A stretch of DNA of 53,780 nucleotides from Dyella monticola (GCF_003363155.1 NZ_QRBE01000020.1:1-53780), one strand, 5' to 3'; positions 8,665 to 17,116 are shown, counted from the stretch's first letter. Notes: generated by a model from the sequence alone, not told the origin. Made by a program: numbers and translations.

Positions 8665-8977
8665 GGAAAATCTCCGCTTAAGAGTCTTCAGGATCGTCGT
8701 GGCGCGAGTGCCTTAGAACGGGTCTATTCACTACGACGACGAGTGGCGAACGCGGAGCTCGACAAGGTGCCGGGAAAAATTTGCTCTTCGGCACATCGGC
8801 AATAATAAGACTGCAAGAGGGCTTACGGGCTTTGGGCCATCCATCTTTACGCTGCTTAGCGAGGAGGGGGCGGATGCAAGTGAACACTTCTTGCGATCAT
8901 CTTTGGATTTTTTCTGGGACCGGAGTCCTTGGAAAGCCAGAATGCCCAAGCACGCACATCACAGGGTCGTGCATCAA
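8665..8977. other. Intergenic region, no gene seen
   Basis: About 313 bases between two minus-strand genes. No convincing reading frame or RNA was found. It should contain the promoter of the DHFR-fold gene on its left side. Confidence 0.5.
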
Positions 8978-9568
8978 TTACTGCCCGTTCTTGAACAGGT
9001 CCTGGAAGATCAGGGGCCCCCAGACTCCGTTCCGCGCCTGCACAAGCTGACCGCCTTCGGCGATCTTGCCGAGATTAACTGGCGCATAGCCGAGCTGCTC
9101 GACCAGGGCGGCGACGGTTGCGATCGGGCTTTCATCGTCGCTGGACAGGAACACAACCCGTCGTCCGCCGTTGACGGCCGGGTCTTCCGCGAGGACGCGG
9201 GCGGGCAGATGGTTAAACGCTTTGACCAACTGAGCGCCGGGCAGGGCCCGGGCTATGACCGAAGAGGAAGGAAGTGCGCCCAAATCGTCGAGCGTGTTCG
9301 TTACATCGATCACGATCTTGCCCTTCCAGCTTGCACGTGTCTTTGCGACCTCTTGGTGCTGCCAGTACGGGACAGCCAGTAGAACGATGTCGGCCTCGAG
9401 CGCGTCCTTCAAAGTCTTGGGAACGATCGTCGGGCCGATCGCGGTTGCCTGCGGCGCGAGCGCTTCAGGCGGATGCCTGCTTGCTACCGCCACTTCGATG
9501 CCCTTGCGGGCGAACATGCGGGCCAGTGCCTGGCCGATCGCACCGAAACCTATAATTGCGTAGCTCAT
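8978..9568 (-). CDS. NADP-dependent reductase, F420-reductase/ProC-like Rossmann protein
   Basis: A 196-residue protein with the N-terminal site YAIIGFGAIGQALARMFARKG (dinucleotide fold), then ADIVLLAVPYW, IVIDVTNT and LVKAFNHLPA. This matches the short NADP-binding proteins annotated as NADPH-dependent F420 reductase-like or NAD(P)-binding. True F420 use is not implied. It follows the SDR gene on the same strand with a 71-base gap, so it is probably the second gene of the unit controlled by the TetR at 10527. Confidence 0.85.
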   Translation of the reverse strand: MSYAIIGFGAIGQALARMFARKGIEVAVASRHPPEALAPQATAIGPTIVPKTLKDALEADIVLLAVPYWQHQEVAKTRASWKGKIVIDVTNTLDDLGALPSSSVIARALPGAQLVKAFNHLPARVLAEDPAVNGGRRVVFLSSDDESPIATVAALVEQLGYAPVNLGKIAEGGQLVQARNGVWGPLIFQDLFKNGQ

Positions 9569-9639
9569 GTTGCCTTTCCGATCGGTGTTGAAGTGGGTTG
9601 CCCGGAGGGCCAGGCAACCACGCGCTTTTCGGCGCGATA

Positions 9640-10374
9640 TCAGATGGCCGAGAAGCCGCCGTCGACAGACAAGTCGACGCCATTGACGAAGTTCGAATCG
9701 TCTGAAGCAAGAAACAGGGCGGCCCCCGCAATTTCCTCAGGAAGGCCCATCTTTCCCCGTGGGATCAAGGATTCGAACATCTGCTTCGCCTCCTCGGTGA
9801 GAACCTGATCCTGCATCGGTGTGGCGATCGGCCCCGGGCTCAGCACGTTCACCCGGATATTCCTGCCCTTCAGTTCGTTGAGCCACGTGCGTGCGAATGA
9901 GCGCAACGCCGCCTTGCTCGCCGCATACACGCCGTAACCAGGAAACCCTTTCACCGACGCAACAGACCCGGTCATGAAGATCGATCCGCCATCGTTGAAC
10001 AGCGGCAACGCCTTCTGAACCGTAAACAGCGTGCCGCGCGTATTCAGGTCGAAGGTCGCGTCGAAGTGCTGCTCGGTAATTTCGCCCAGTGGGACGGCTT
10101 CGCCGATGCCCGCGCTCGCGTAGAGGACGTCGATCTTGCCTTTTTCCCGCTTGACTGTGTCGAACAGGCGGTCGAGGTCGTCGAGATTGGACGCGTCGCC
10201 GCGCACGCCGGTCACGTTTCGGCCAATCAGCTTGACGGCCTCATCAAGCGTCTCCTGCCGCCGGCCTGTGATGAAAACGTAGGCGCCTTCCTCGACGAAC
10301 CGCTTGGCGCTTGCCAGGGCCATGCCGCTCGATCCGCCCGTGATGACTGCCACCTTACCTTGAAGCTTTCCCAT
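9640..10374 (-). CDS. Short-chain dehydrogenase/reductase (SDR)
   Basis: A 244-residue classical SDR. It has the cofactor loop TGGSSGMALA (12-21), Asn-Ala-type segment YASAG (85-89), catalytic Ser137, Tyr150 and Lys154 (YAASK), and LSPGPIATPM. The cofactor loop departs from the usual TGxxxGIG because the last Gly is Ala. This is seen in some SDRs and should still allow NAD(P) binding. It is divergent from the TetR gene, with three identical operators between them. Substrate unknown. Confidence 0.9.
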   Translation of the reverse strand: MGKLQGKVAVITGGSSGMALASAKRFVEEGAYVFITGRRQETLDEAVKLIGRNVTGVRGDASNLDDLDRLFDTVKREKGKIDVLYASAGIGEAVPLGEITEQHFDATFDLNTRGTLFTVQKALPLFNDGGSIFMTGSVASVKGFPGYGVYAASKAALRSFARTWLNELKGRNIRVNVLSPGPIATPMQDQVLTEEAKQMFESLIPRGKMGLPEEIAGAALFLASDDSNFVNGVDLSVDGGFSAI

Positions 10375-10442
10375 GACTTTTCACCTTTTATCGCGTCGGA
10401 CAACGTCTCTGTTCCCATTGGGACGAGGGCGCTGTATCTTGT

Positions 10443-10509
10443 GGATCACCGATCCAGATCCCGAGTTACAGAAACGGACCACTGATCCGAATATATGGAT
10501 CACTGATCC
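10443..10509. promoter_or_regulatory. Three-copy TetR operator GGATCACTGATCC
   Basis: Three 13-bp boxes: GGATCACCGATCC (10443-10455), GGACCACTGATCC (10476-10488) and GGATCACTGATCC (10497-10509). The last is a perfect palindrome about a central C, and each of the others differs by one base. Centres are 33 and 21 bases apart, close to whole helical turns. They occupy the divergent promoter between the SDR gene (start 10374) and the TetR gene (start 10527), which suggests cooperative repression of both. Confidence 0.8.
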
Positions 10510-10526
10510 GTTTGTCAAGGCAATCC

Positions 10527-11102
10527 ATGCGAGCCGACGCCAGAAAAAATTACAGCCACCTACTTGCCGTCGCGCGAGACGTCGTCACCGAGCATGGTGT
10601 CGATGCGTCCATGCGCGATATCGCCCGCCGGGCCGACGTCGGGTTGGCCACGTTGCTTCGTCATTTCCCAACGCGAGAAGCCTTGTTCGAAGCATTGCTG
10701 TGTACGAATCTGGATGCACTGGCGCAGAAGGCAGCCGAAGCCGAAACATCGAAGCCACCTGGCGAAGCACTCGTGTCCTGGTTCCGCGAAGGGGTGGCAT
10801 TCGTCCATAGCTATCGCGGTGTTGCCGAGTTGATGGCGAGCGCCCACGAGGACCCGGACTCCGCGCTTTACGCTTCATGCGCGACGGTGCACTCAGTGGG
10901 GGCGCGACTGCTGCTCCGTGCTCAGGCCGAAGGAACGGCGCGCGCCGATATGAATGGAGACGACTTGTTCGCCCTGATGTCGGCGCTCGGTTGGCTCGTC
11001 GGCCAATCCGCGTTCGCGCCGCGGGCCGATCATCTCTTTCACCTAATCGCGAGCGCCATCCTGACAAGCCCGCCGAGCAACGATGACAAGGCAACGTGTT
11101 GA
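10527..11102 (+). CDS. TetR family transcriptional repressor
   Basis: A 191-residue protein. The helix-turn-helix is at about residues 10-55 (LLAVARDVVTEHG, SMRDIARRADVG, LATLLRHFPTREALFEALL). The rest resembles the C-terminal ligand domain common in regulators of SDR-type detoxification genes. AAGG (10517-10520) precedes ATG 10527; the TTG at 10512 lies too close to the third operator box to be preferred. Divergent from the SDR and reductase genes, which are its likely targets. Inducer unknown. Confidence 0.88.
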   Translation: MRADARKNYSHLLAVARDVVTEHGVDASMRDIARRADVGLATLLRHFPTREALFEALLCTNLDALAQKAAEAETSKPPGEALVSWFREGVAFVHSYRGVAELMASAHEDPDSALYASCATVHSVGARLLLRAQAEGTARADMNGDDLFALMSALGWLVGQSAFAPRADHLFHLIASAILTSPPSNDDKATC

Positions 11103-11136
11103 ATCGAGTCGGCGATTGGATGCTCGGGAGCACAGT

Positions 11137-11224
11137 CGACCGCCATGCTCATCCCGTGAGCCCTGACCAGCAGATTCACCGCTTCAAGCTTGAACTCCCG
11201 ACTGAACGTCCGTCTCGTTCCCAT
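11137..11224 (-). mobile_element. IS3-family orfA 5' fragment
   Basis: The first 29 or so codons (MGTRRTFSREFKLEAVNLL...) match the N-terminal helix-turn-helix of IS3-family OrfA transposases. Then the sequence leaves the family (about 11137) and reads into unrelated DNA. No OrfB or terminal repeats are seen. It is a relic that marks the left edge of a scarred zone. Confidence 0.7.
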
Positions 11225-11294
11225 TGACCACTTCCGGCCGGCTCACCATCACACCTGAACTCGGTGTCTGTGAAGCCGGCAATAGCTCAGCAGC

Positions 11295-11744
11295 TCATCC
11301 TGATGCCGGAAGATGTGCTTTCCGAAGTTCATTCATAAATTCTGCGCGCAGTTCAGGCCCACCTTCTTTCAAGGTGCGAGCCAGACCCTGCAACTTAGAA
11401 GTGGGCAAATACTCATGCCCCCATGCAGCCATTTCCAACAGAAGAGGAACCAGTGCGATGCCTTTCTCCGTAAGGCTATAAATCGCTTTCTGTTTATGGG
11501 TCGGGTCATCGGACTTGGTAATGATCCCTTGTTCCACAAGCTTTCGAAGTCGATCGGCGAGGATATTCGATGCGACACCCTCCAAAGATTGGGTCAGGAG
11601 TTCGCGGAAATGCCTTCGATTGACGAAAACGATGTCGCGGATGACAAGCAAAGTCCATTGATCGCCAAGCACTTCGACCGTTTGGTTGATGACGCATTCG
11701 GATCTATGACTCGTGCGCACGCTGCTTCCAACTCGAATGGACAT
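11295..11744 (-). CDS. HxlR family winged-helix regulator
   Basis: A 149-residue protein with the HxlR pattern: ECVINQTVEVLGDQWTLLVIRDI, RRHFRELLTQSLEGVASNILADRLRKL and the wing IYSLTEKGIALVPLL. These regulators often respond to electrophiles or redox through a Cys; Cys17 here is in the usual place. It is divergent from the HAF-repeat gene at 11909, which may be its target. Confidence 0.88.
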   Translation of the reverse strand: MSIRVGSSVRTSHRSECVINQTVEVLGDQWTLLVIRDIVFVNRRHFRELLTQSLEGVASNILADRLRKLVEQGIITKSDDPTHKQKAIYSLTEKGIALVPLLLEMAAWGHEYLPTSKLQGLARTLKEGGPELRAEFMNELRKAHLPASG

Positions 11745-11768
11745 TCCAGCTCCATTCTACGATACCAA

Positions 11769-11794
11769 AACTGGTTGCAACACATAACTGGTTG
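11769..11794. promoter_or_regulatory. Direct repeat AACTGGTTG in divergent promoter
   Basis: AACTGGTTG occurs at 11769-11777 and 11786-11794 (17-base period), between the HxlR gene start (11744) and the HAF gene start (11909). A regulator site is possible but unproven. Confidence 0.35.
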
Positions 11795-11908
11795 TGATAT
11801 TGAACTACTCGTCACGGATCGAGCTCCAGTCCAGCTGGACGCTCGCGTGGAAGGCTGCGTTGTCAGGAACCTGGGGATTGGGACCGAAACTTCGTGGGAG
11901 GCAAAAAT

Positions 11909-13210
11909 ATGAACATGTTCAAGCAGCTGCGCAATCTCTGGATACCTTGCGCTACGGTGTTTGCTCTGACTTGCTTTGGCAATGCCTTCGCTCAGGTGAG
12001 CTACCAAGTTACCGATCTGGGCGTTCCGAAGAATGACAATTATTCGATGATCATGTCCGTCAACGATGAGGGCTGGTCGGAGATCATGGCTGGGAACTTT
12101 CTACCGGGGCAGGGGGATTCGTTATCCGGGGTACCTTTAAACGGGCGCGCACTGATAAACGTCGACGGATACTATGTCGATCTCGGCACGCTCGGCGGCC
12201 CGAACAGCTGGATGAACTTTGGCGAGATCAACGACCTCGCGCAGGTAGTGGGTGATTCCGAAACGGCTGCCCCAGACCCGAACGGCGAAGACATTTGCGG
12301 ATTCGGCACTCACCTTACGTGTCTTCCGTTTCTTTGGCAGCCCTTCCATATGAGCGCCCTCCCCACCCTGGGCGGAAATAACGGGGAGGCAAGCGCGATT
12401 AATAACCTTGGACAAATCGTTGGAATGGCAGAAAACGGTGCCGTGGACTCCTCATGCCAGACGGGCACTATCAATAATCGGGTTCAATTGCCGGTGTTGT
12501 GGGAAAACGGCAACGCCCACGCTCTTCCTACGGTAGATCATGATCCAGACGGATTCGCATTTTGGATTAACGATCGTGGTCAGGCCGTCGGCTACTCCGG
12601 AAACTGCAGCGGACCCATTCACGGCATATTGTGGGAAAACCGCACTGCGTCTGCGCTTTCTGACCTGGGAACCGGCGGGTTTGCTGAGAACATCAGCGAC
12701 GAAGGCCAAATTGTTGGAACCGTCGGTAGTGCTGACGGAACTACCCAAACTGGCGCGATTTGGCAGATTGTCAAAGGCACAGGCACCACCAAACTCACCA
12801 CGGTGCTTGGACTGCTGCCGGGAGATGCTGCGGGCATAGCTTTCGGCAACAACAACCAGGGCCAAGTCGTGGGGGGCGAGTGGAACGCCAACTTCTACTG
12901 GTCTCATGCCTTCATCTGGCAGAACGGCGTGATGACCGACCTCAACACGCTGTTCCCTGCCAGTTCCAACCTGTTCGCGACCTTCGCCGCCAAAATCAAC
13001 AACCGCGGACAAATCGGAGGCATGGCAATCGTATGCAGCGGCCCGCACCAGGGCGAGATGCACGCCTTTCTAGCAACCCCGGTGAAGCAAAGCATGGGTG
13101 AGTCGATTGCAGAGGCCGCACCTATGTGCCTGGAATCCAATTTCCCCGCAGCGGACGCTGTCACACGACTTTTGAAGAAATCCGGACCCGGCGGCCGATT
13201 CGTGCATTAA
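11909..13210 (+). CDS. Secreted HAF-repeat protein
   Basis: A 433-residue protein with a signal peptide (cleavage after AFA, residue 28) and repeated HAF-type units. Examples are VTDLGVPKNDN, VDLGTLGGPNSWMNFGEIND, LPTLGGNNGEASAINNLGQIVG, FWINDRGQAVGYS, NISDEGQIVGTVG and INNRGQIGGMA. HAF repeats occur in predicted extracellular beta-propellers of unknown function. GGGAGG at 11896-11901 fixes ATG 11909; a GTG at 11894 overlaps that site and is rejected. It lies in a relatively AT-rich stretch next to IS remnants, so transfer is possible. Confidence 0.85.
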   Translation: MNMFKQLRNLWIPCATVFALTCFGNAFAQVSYQVTDLGVPKNDNYSMIMSVNDEGWSEIMAGNFLPGQGDSLSGVPLNGRALINVDGYYVDLGTLGGPNSWMNFGEINDLAQVVGDSETAAPDPNGEDICGFGTHLTCLPFLWQPFHMSALPTLGGNNGEASAINNLGQIVGMAENGAVDSSCQTGTINNRVQLPVLWENGNAHALPTVDHDPDGFAFWINDRGQAVGYSGNCSGPIHGILWENRTASALSDLGTGGFAENISDEGQIVGTVGSADGTTQTGAIWQIVKGTGTTKLTTVLGLLPGDAAGIAFGNNNQGQVVGGEWNANFYWSHAFIWQNGVMTDLNTLFPASSNLFATFAAKINNRGQIGGMAIVCSGPHQGEMHAFLATPVKQSMGESIAEAAPMCLESNFPAADAVTRLLKKSGPGGRFVH

Positions 13211-13271
13211 CGAGCGTTTTCGAAGCGTAATTGAACCGCACGCACCACAACGACCAACCGCCTAAGCACCC

Positions 13272-13309
13272 TTTCGAGCCGATGTGACTGTGTCATGTCG
13301 GTCTCGAAA
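13272..13309. terminator. Long hairpin between convergent genes
   Basis: TTTCGAG (13272-13278) pairs with CTCGAAA (13303-13309). The inner arm 13279-13288 pairs with 13292-13301 with two G-T pairs and one bulge, and the loop is TGT. It lies between the stops of the HAF gene and the convergent VOC gene. There is no T-tract on either side, so terminator function is likely but not certain. Confidence 0.45.
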
Positions 13310-13354
13310 TAAACGCCGCAGGGAATCTGAGGGCGATATGCCCGCTGCCGATGC

Positions 13355-13789
13355 TTAGCTGAGTTGCTCAGCAAGCCCGACAATGATCCCTTCGGGCCCC
13401 CGGATGTAGGCGAGTCGGTATGAGTCCTCATATTGCATCCTGCCGATGAGTTCGGCGCCATGAGCCTGCATGCGCGCAACGACAGCCTCGATGTGGTCGA
13501 CAGCAAACATGATGCGACGCAGCCCAAGCGTGTTCACCGGCGCGTCCACGGGCCCAAACCTAACTGCGTCGGGCGTGTGGAACTTGTCCAGCTCAATGCC
13601 TTGCCCATCGGGGGTCCGCATCATCGCGAGGGTGGCCCGGACATCCTTGAGCCCGATCAGGCTCCCGATCGATGGCCCTTCAACCGTCGTTTGGCCTTCA
13701 AGTTCGAGGCCCAGTTCGAGGAAGAACGACTTCATGGCTTCGAGGTCATCGACAACTACGAGGATGTTGTCCATCCGTTTAAGCGTCAT
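13355..13789 (-). CDS. VOC family (glyoxalase/bleomycin-resistance fold) protein
   Basis: A 144-residue protein with two beta-alpha-beta-beta-beta half domains: MDNILVVVDDLEAMKSFFLELGLELEGQ at the start and LRRIMFAVDHIEAVVARMQAHGAELIG, then YIRGPEGIIVGLAEQL. The Glu/His metal ligands of glyoxalase I are only partly present, so a specific reaction is not assigned. Convergent with the HAF gene. Confidence 0.85.
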   Translation of the reverse strand: MTLKRMDNILVVVDDLEAMKSFFLELGLELEGQTTVEGPSIGSLIGLKDVRATLAMMRTPDGQGIELDKFHTPDAVRFGPVDAPVNTLGLRRIMFAVDHIEAVVARMQAHGAELIGRMQYEDSYRLAYIRGPEGIIVGLAEQLS

Positions 13790-14004
13790 GTCCTTCTGTC
13801 CCTCATCAGTGGTATCGGCTGTCCCTTAGGGGTCGAAAGCGACCAGTGCATCTAGAACGTATAGCCCAGTGGGTTGGTCTTACCTACCGCGCAGCGAAGA
13901 GAGCGTAAGTGATGCTTTTGTCGCTCGGAGACAGGGTTGGCTGGCACAGGCTACGGTTCTGGCGCACACAAAAGAGATAGAAGTGATCCCTTCTTGTTCG
14001 ATGG

Positions 14005-14176
14005 CTACGGGTACCGCTTCGGATTCCACGCTTTGTGCACGAACTCAATACGGTTTCCATCGAAGTCGGCGACGTTAGCTGCGTAGTAACCTCGAGCAAA
14101 GTAGGTGCGATCGGCCCGAATAGAACGCCAGCGACTTGTCGATGTCGGTGACGGAGATGTAGACATGGTCGATCAT
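14005..14176 (-). pseudogene. VOC-domain protein, internally deleted and frameshifted
   Basis: The start MIDHVYISVTDIDKSLAFYS is a typical VOC N-terminus. After about 23 codons the frame changes, and GYYAANVADFDGNRIEFVHK, a typical VOC C-terminal end, runs to TAG 14005. Most of the central domain (about 75 residues) is missing. It is a relic, probably damaged by the same rearrangements as the neighbouring IS fragments. Confidence 0.75.
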
Positions 14177-14291
14177 TTTTTATCTCTTCTGCTGCTTCAA
14201 AGCCAATGCGGAAAAGGTCCGCTTCGGGTTGCGGATTCAACCGGTCGATGCAACACATTAAAGACTGCGCGAGTAGTGGGGGTGTTGCAAG

Positions 14292-14781
14292 ATGTCCCGA
14301 CGACCAAAGATTTATTACAGCGATTCCCAGAAGGCGTTGATGTGGAAATGTTGGCAGCGGGGTGAGTCGCTTCATAAGATTGCGCGCCTATTTGATCGAC
14401 ACCATTCCTCGGTGCGCCGGATTCTGGCCGAGACGGGCGGCATTCGCCCCGTCTCGCGGTGCCGTGCCGAGCGCGTGCTGACGTTGGCTGGGCATGAGGA
14501 GATTTCGAGGGGGCTGATGGCCGGCCAATCGATCCGTGCTGTAGCCTCCTGTTTGAACCGAGCGCCATCGACCATCAGCCGAGAAGTCCGACGCTATGGT
14601 GGAAAGAATAGCTACCGGGCTGGCCGCGCTGATCAACGTGCATGGGATTGCGCCCGGCGCTCTAAGGCAAGCAAGTTAACCCGACATCGCGTCCTAGCGC
14701 GCCTGGTAGCGGCTAAGCTGCAGCAACAGTGGGCGCCGGAACAGATTGCCGGCTGGCTCAAACGTACGTATCCGGGGAATG
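14292..14781 (+). mobile_element. IS30-family transposase, 3'-truncated
   Basis: The first 160 or so residues match IS30-family transposases: YYSDSQKALMWKCWQRGESL, a helix-turn-helix (HKIARLFDRHHSSVRRIL), IRAVASCLNRAPSTISREVR and WAPEQIAGWLKRTYPGNE. The catalytic DDE domain is absent. The frame continues to 14921 with unrelated sequence. The break at about 14780 coincides with the start of a truncated membrane-protein gene, so a deletion joined the two. It is inactive by itself. Confidence 0.82.
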
Positions 14782-15027
14782 AGGCGCTTCGGTTGGGCGA
14801 CTTACGCCACGTACGCTCTATGGGTTTTCGCTGTCTTGTTGGATGCATTTTCCAAGAAGTATCCGGGTTCGACTCATGGCGTCGCGCAAGTTGCCACTGG
14901 TCTTGCGGGTGTCCTCGCTAGCGCGCAAACGTGTGCGGTGGTATTTGGTCCGACCATAATTGCCCTGGCTTTGTTCATATGGCCCTGGCCAGAGAGAAAG
15001 TTAGCAAAGCAAAAGCAGGGTGATTAG
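14779..15027 (+). pseudogene. Membrane protein remnant fused to IS30 break
   Basis: A frame of 82 residues with two predicted membrane helices (WATYATYALWVFAVLLDAF and AVVFGPTIIALALFIWPW), ending in a basic tail. Its 5' part is apparently lost at the IS30 junction. The ATG at 14779 lies inside the IS30 sequence and has no clear ribosome site. The original family cannot be named. Confidence 0.45.
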
Positions 15028-15128
15028 TTGTTGAACCTGCAAGGGTGATGTCCACCCTCGATTGTGCACTCAACGGGAAATATCTATTCATCCAGTCGTT
15101 GGCCGATGACAACTAATGAGGGCATTTG

Positions 15129-15275
15129 GTGAACGTCGACGTCGTCATAACCGCTCTGGCACTGATAACGGTCGTCCTGTTGATTTATAGGAAGATTGAA
15201 AGTCTTGTTGTCTACGATGGGCTCATCAAAAAAGGCACGCATCTGGGGCTTTTATTTATTTCTCTACCTGGATAG
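15129..15275 (+). CDS. Small single-helix membrane protein (48 aa)
   Basis: GTG 15129 is preceded by GAGGG (15118-15122). The product has one hydrophobic stretch (VVITALALITVVLLIY) and a short charged tail. No homologue recognised. It could be a real small membrane protein or a remnant in this scarred region. Confidence 0.35.
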   Translation: MNVDVVITALALITVVLLIYRKIESLVVYDGLIKKGTHLGLLFISLPG

Positions 15276-15566
15276 CTGGGGCGCGTGTGTGGAAGCAGTC
15301 TTAATGCTGAAGACCCGCTGATAAGATTGGTACGACATATTTCGATTGCAGAGGATGTCAGGTCCGCTTTCGACCCCAAAACCGAAATGACCGGCAGGGG
15401 TTCAAAGTTTGGTCTGCTTCGGACCGTTAGCCGAACGTATGGCAGGTAGAGTTCCAAAGAGTCAGCGCCTTAGGGGGCTGCGCTCAACAAGTGAGCGCGG
15501 ACACGCGGACCGCAAACCGCGACCGCTGAATTCTGGCATTAGCGCCAAACAGCAAGGAAGCATCGC

Positions 15567-15800
15567 ATGAATAAATCTGATATCACCTTCCGTAGCGTCG
15601 TCGTCGCTGCTGGCAGCGGCTTGGGTGGTGTAATCGCGGGCGGCATCCTCGTGACGTTTGCTGTTCCGAAGTTTTCCGATTCTCCGCCGTGGCTGCTCCC
15701 TGCAATTGTTATTGGCATACTTGCCACGCTGGTGGTGGCCGTTTTAACCACGCCTGCCATTATTGAAGGGCGCCGCCGCGCAAAACACGGAAGGGAATAA
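15567..15800 (+). CDS. Small membrane protein (77 aa)
   Basis: Two predicted membrane helices (about residues 10-32 and 41-63, WLLPAIVIGILATLVVAVLTT) joined by a short polar loop, with a basic C-terminus (EGRRRAKHGRE). No family recognised. The start ATG has AAGGAAG about 10 bases upstream. It is the first apparently intact gene after the scarred zone. Confidence 0.6.
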   Translation: MNKSDITFRSVVVAAGSGLGGVIAGGILVTFAVPKFSDSPPWLLPAIVIGILATLVVAVLTTPAIIEGRRRAKHGRE

Positions 15801-15940
15801 CCGCGATCGCCCCAATGTGATCCGCCTTCTTGCGAGCATCGAACGCGCGCAGCGTGATGCCGGTGAGCACGCGGGCAAGAGGGTAGAATACGTTTTGTCG
15901 TGTAACTAAGCACGCCGACCCTTTCCCCGAGAGCGACCCC

Positions 15941-16582
15941 ATGAACAACACCATCGTGCAAGCCAAGCTGCTTCATCTGTTCGAACGCCACGACGTGACA
16001 CTGGAATTGGATGAAGAGTGGCTCGTGACGGACGGCGATTTCCCCGCTGTGCGCGGCAGTTGGCATGAGGGCGCGGAAGGCGCGCCGGGTCGGTTGGACG
16101 TGGATGTGGTGATCAGCGAAGAGCGTCACATCGAAGAAAGCTTTGCCGGTCACGGAGTGGGTGAAGTTGGTATACGCGACGCACTGAAAGGGTTCGAACG
16201 CAACATCCTGTATGTACTGCTGGCCGCGTGCTGGTATGTCACCGATGATCGGCGCATTCAACTGCAAAGTTGGGAACTGGGTGTGCGCACGTGGGACGTA
16301 TTCGTTGGCCCGCTTACGTTCACGCGTGACGATGTGGCTGCACCTGACGGCCTGCTGTCGGGTGTGCACGATGCGCTGCGTAACGAATCACTGAGCGGCG
16401 AACTGCATTGGATTCGCCTGTTCTATCGCCGCGCCGACGATGGTTCGGTGATGGCGGAGGCGTTGCTGGATAACCAGCCGTGGCCGGGTGGCGATCGCTT
16501 GTTGAGCCAACTATCGTGGGCGTCGACGGAGCAGGGTTATAGCGCGCGTTGCTTTATTGCGTTGGATATTCGGGATTATTGA
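15941..16582 (+). CDS. DUF6348-like protein
   Basis: A 213-residue soluble protein. The pattern LLHLFERHDVTLELDEEWLV, LDVDVVISEERHIEESFAGHG, GIRDALKGFERNILYVLLAA and a later YRRADDGSVMAEALLDN fits the DUF6348 type of conserved proteins, which have no known function. Assignment is from memory of the pattern. No signal peptide or membrane helix. It lies just upstream of leader copy A and is transcribed in the same direction. Confidence 0.6.
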   Translation: MNNTIVQAKLLHLFERHDVTLELDEEWLVTDGDFPAVRGSWHEGAEGAPGRLDVDVVISEERHIEESFAGHGVGEVGIRDALKGFERNILYVLLAACWYVTDDRRIQLQSWELGVRTWDVFVGPLTFTRDDVAAPDGLLSGVHDALRNESLSGELHWIRLFYRRADDGSVMAEALLDNQPWPGGDRLLSQLSWASTEQGYSARCFIALDIRDY

Positions 16583-16696
16583 TATTGCGCATCCGCATGG
16601 ATGCTGTGAGCGCAAAAAGCGAAGCGTGCCGCATGGGAAAACCTCAGTCGTCGCCCGCCTCTTCGCAGCGCGAAGTAGCCAAAGCGCGCCACCACC

Positions 16697-17116
16697 TATC
16701 AGCTTTCCCGTCACCACCAAATCCGCCTGCACTGACAGATATGCATGCCGCAGATATGCGATGGTGTCGTGGTCGGGTGTGCCCATCGGCGATTGATGAA
16801 CACGGCACACCCGACATGAGTGAAGCGCGGATCGCTGGGATACCAGCCCAAACGATCCGCTGGCCACAACCAACTAAAGCGAGAGAGAGTTGATCATGGT
16901 TACTCCCGATCATACGGCACGCACGCACCCGCGTGTTCCCACCACGCCGAGATTTACACCGCTTCACCGCCCCGCAGACTGCGCGGCGTCGGGCCACTCA
17001 GGGCTTTCGTAGAAACGGAATCGGATCCTTCCGCTTTTACGTGCAGGGTTTTTCCTGCAACAGCCCTTCACGCCACGTGCAATACGTGGCGTGACTTAAC
17101 GCCATGGAGTACGCCC
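16697..17116 (+). repeat. Structured leader element, copy A
   Basis: This 420-base block is repeated at 47597-48014 and, diverged and inverted, at 1-356. It holds four hairpins. P1 pairs GTCGGGTGTGCC (16772-16783) with its exact complement (16804-16815). P2 pairs GCGGATCG (16827-16834) with CGATCCGC (16853-16860) and has a short inner stem. P3 is TGCAGG-GTTTTT-CCTGCA (17042-17059). P4 is TCACGCCACGT / ACGTGGCGTGA (17068-17078 and 17084-17094) with loop GCAAT. A short frame lies at 16896-17012. The block ends at the GGAG of the small gene at 17117. It could be a cis-acting leader RNA or a separate small RNA. Confidence 0.8.
16896..17012 (+). CDS. Leader short ORF, copy A (38 aa)
   Basis: The frame begins MVTPDHTARTHPRVP and ends GHSGLS, TAG at 17010-17012. 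A purine-rich GAGAGAGAG is 7 bases upstream. It differs from copy B at three residues only and shares the MVTxDHTA start with copy C. A plus-one frame continues the similarity to copy C further. No known family; possibly a translated leader peptide. Confidence 0.4.
   Translation: MVTPDHTARTHPRVPTTPRFTPLHRPADCAASGHSGLS

Noticed and set aside
15340-15470. A frame of 81 codons on the minus strand at 15212-15457
   Set aside because: No recognisable motif and no ribosome site; it overlaps the small plus-strand frame.
16549-16893. Small frames reading through leader copy A (for example ending in PQPTKARES)
   Set aside because: The same translated end is seen in copy B only because the DNA is repeated; they run through the hairpins, have no ribosome site, and are not kept in copy C.
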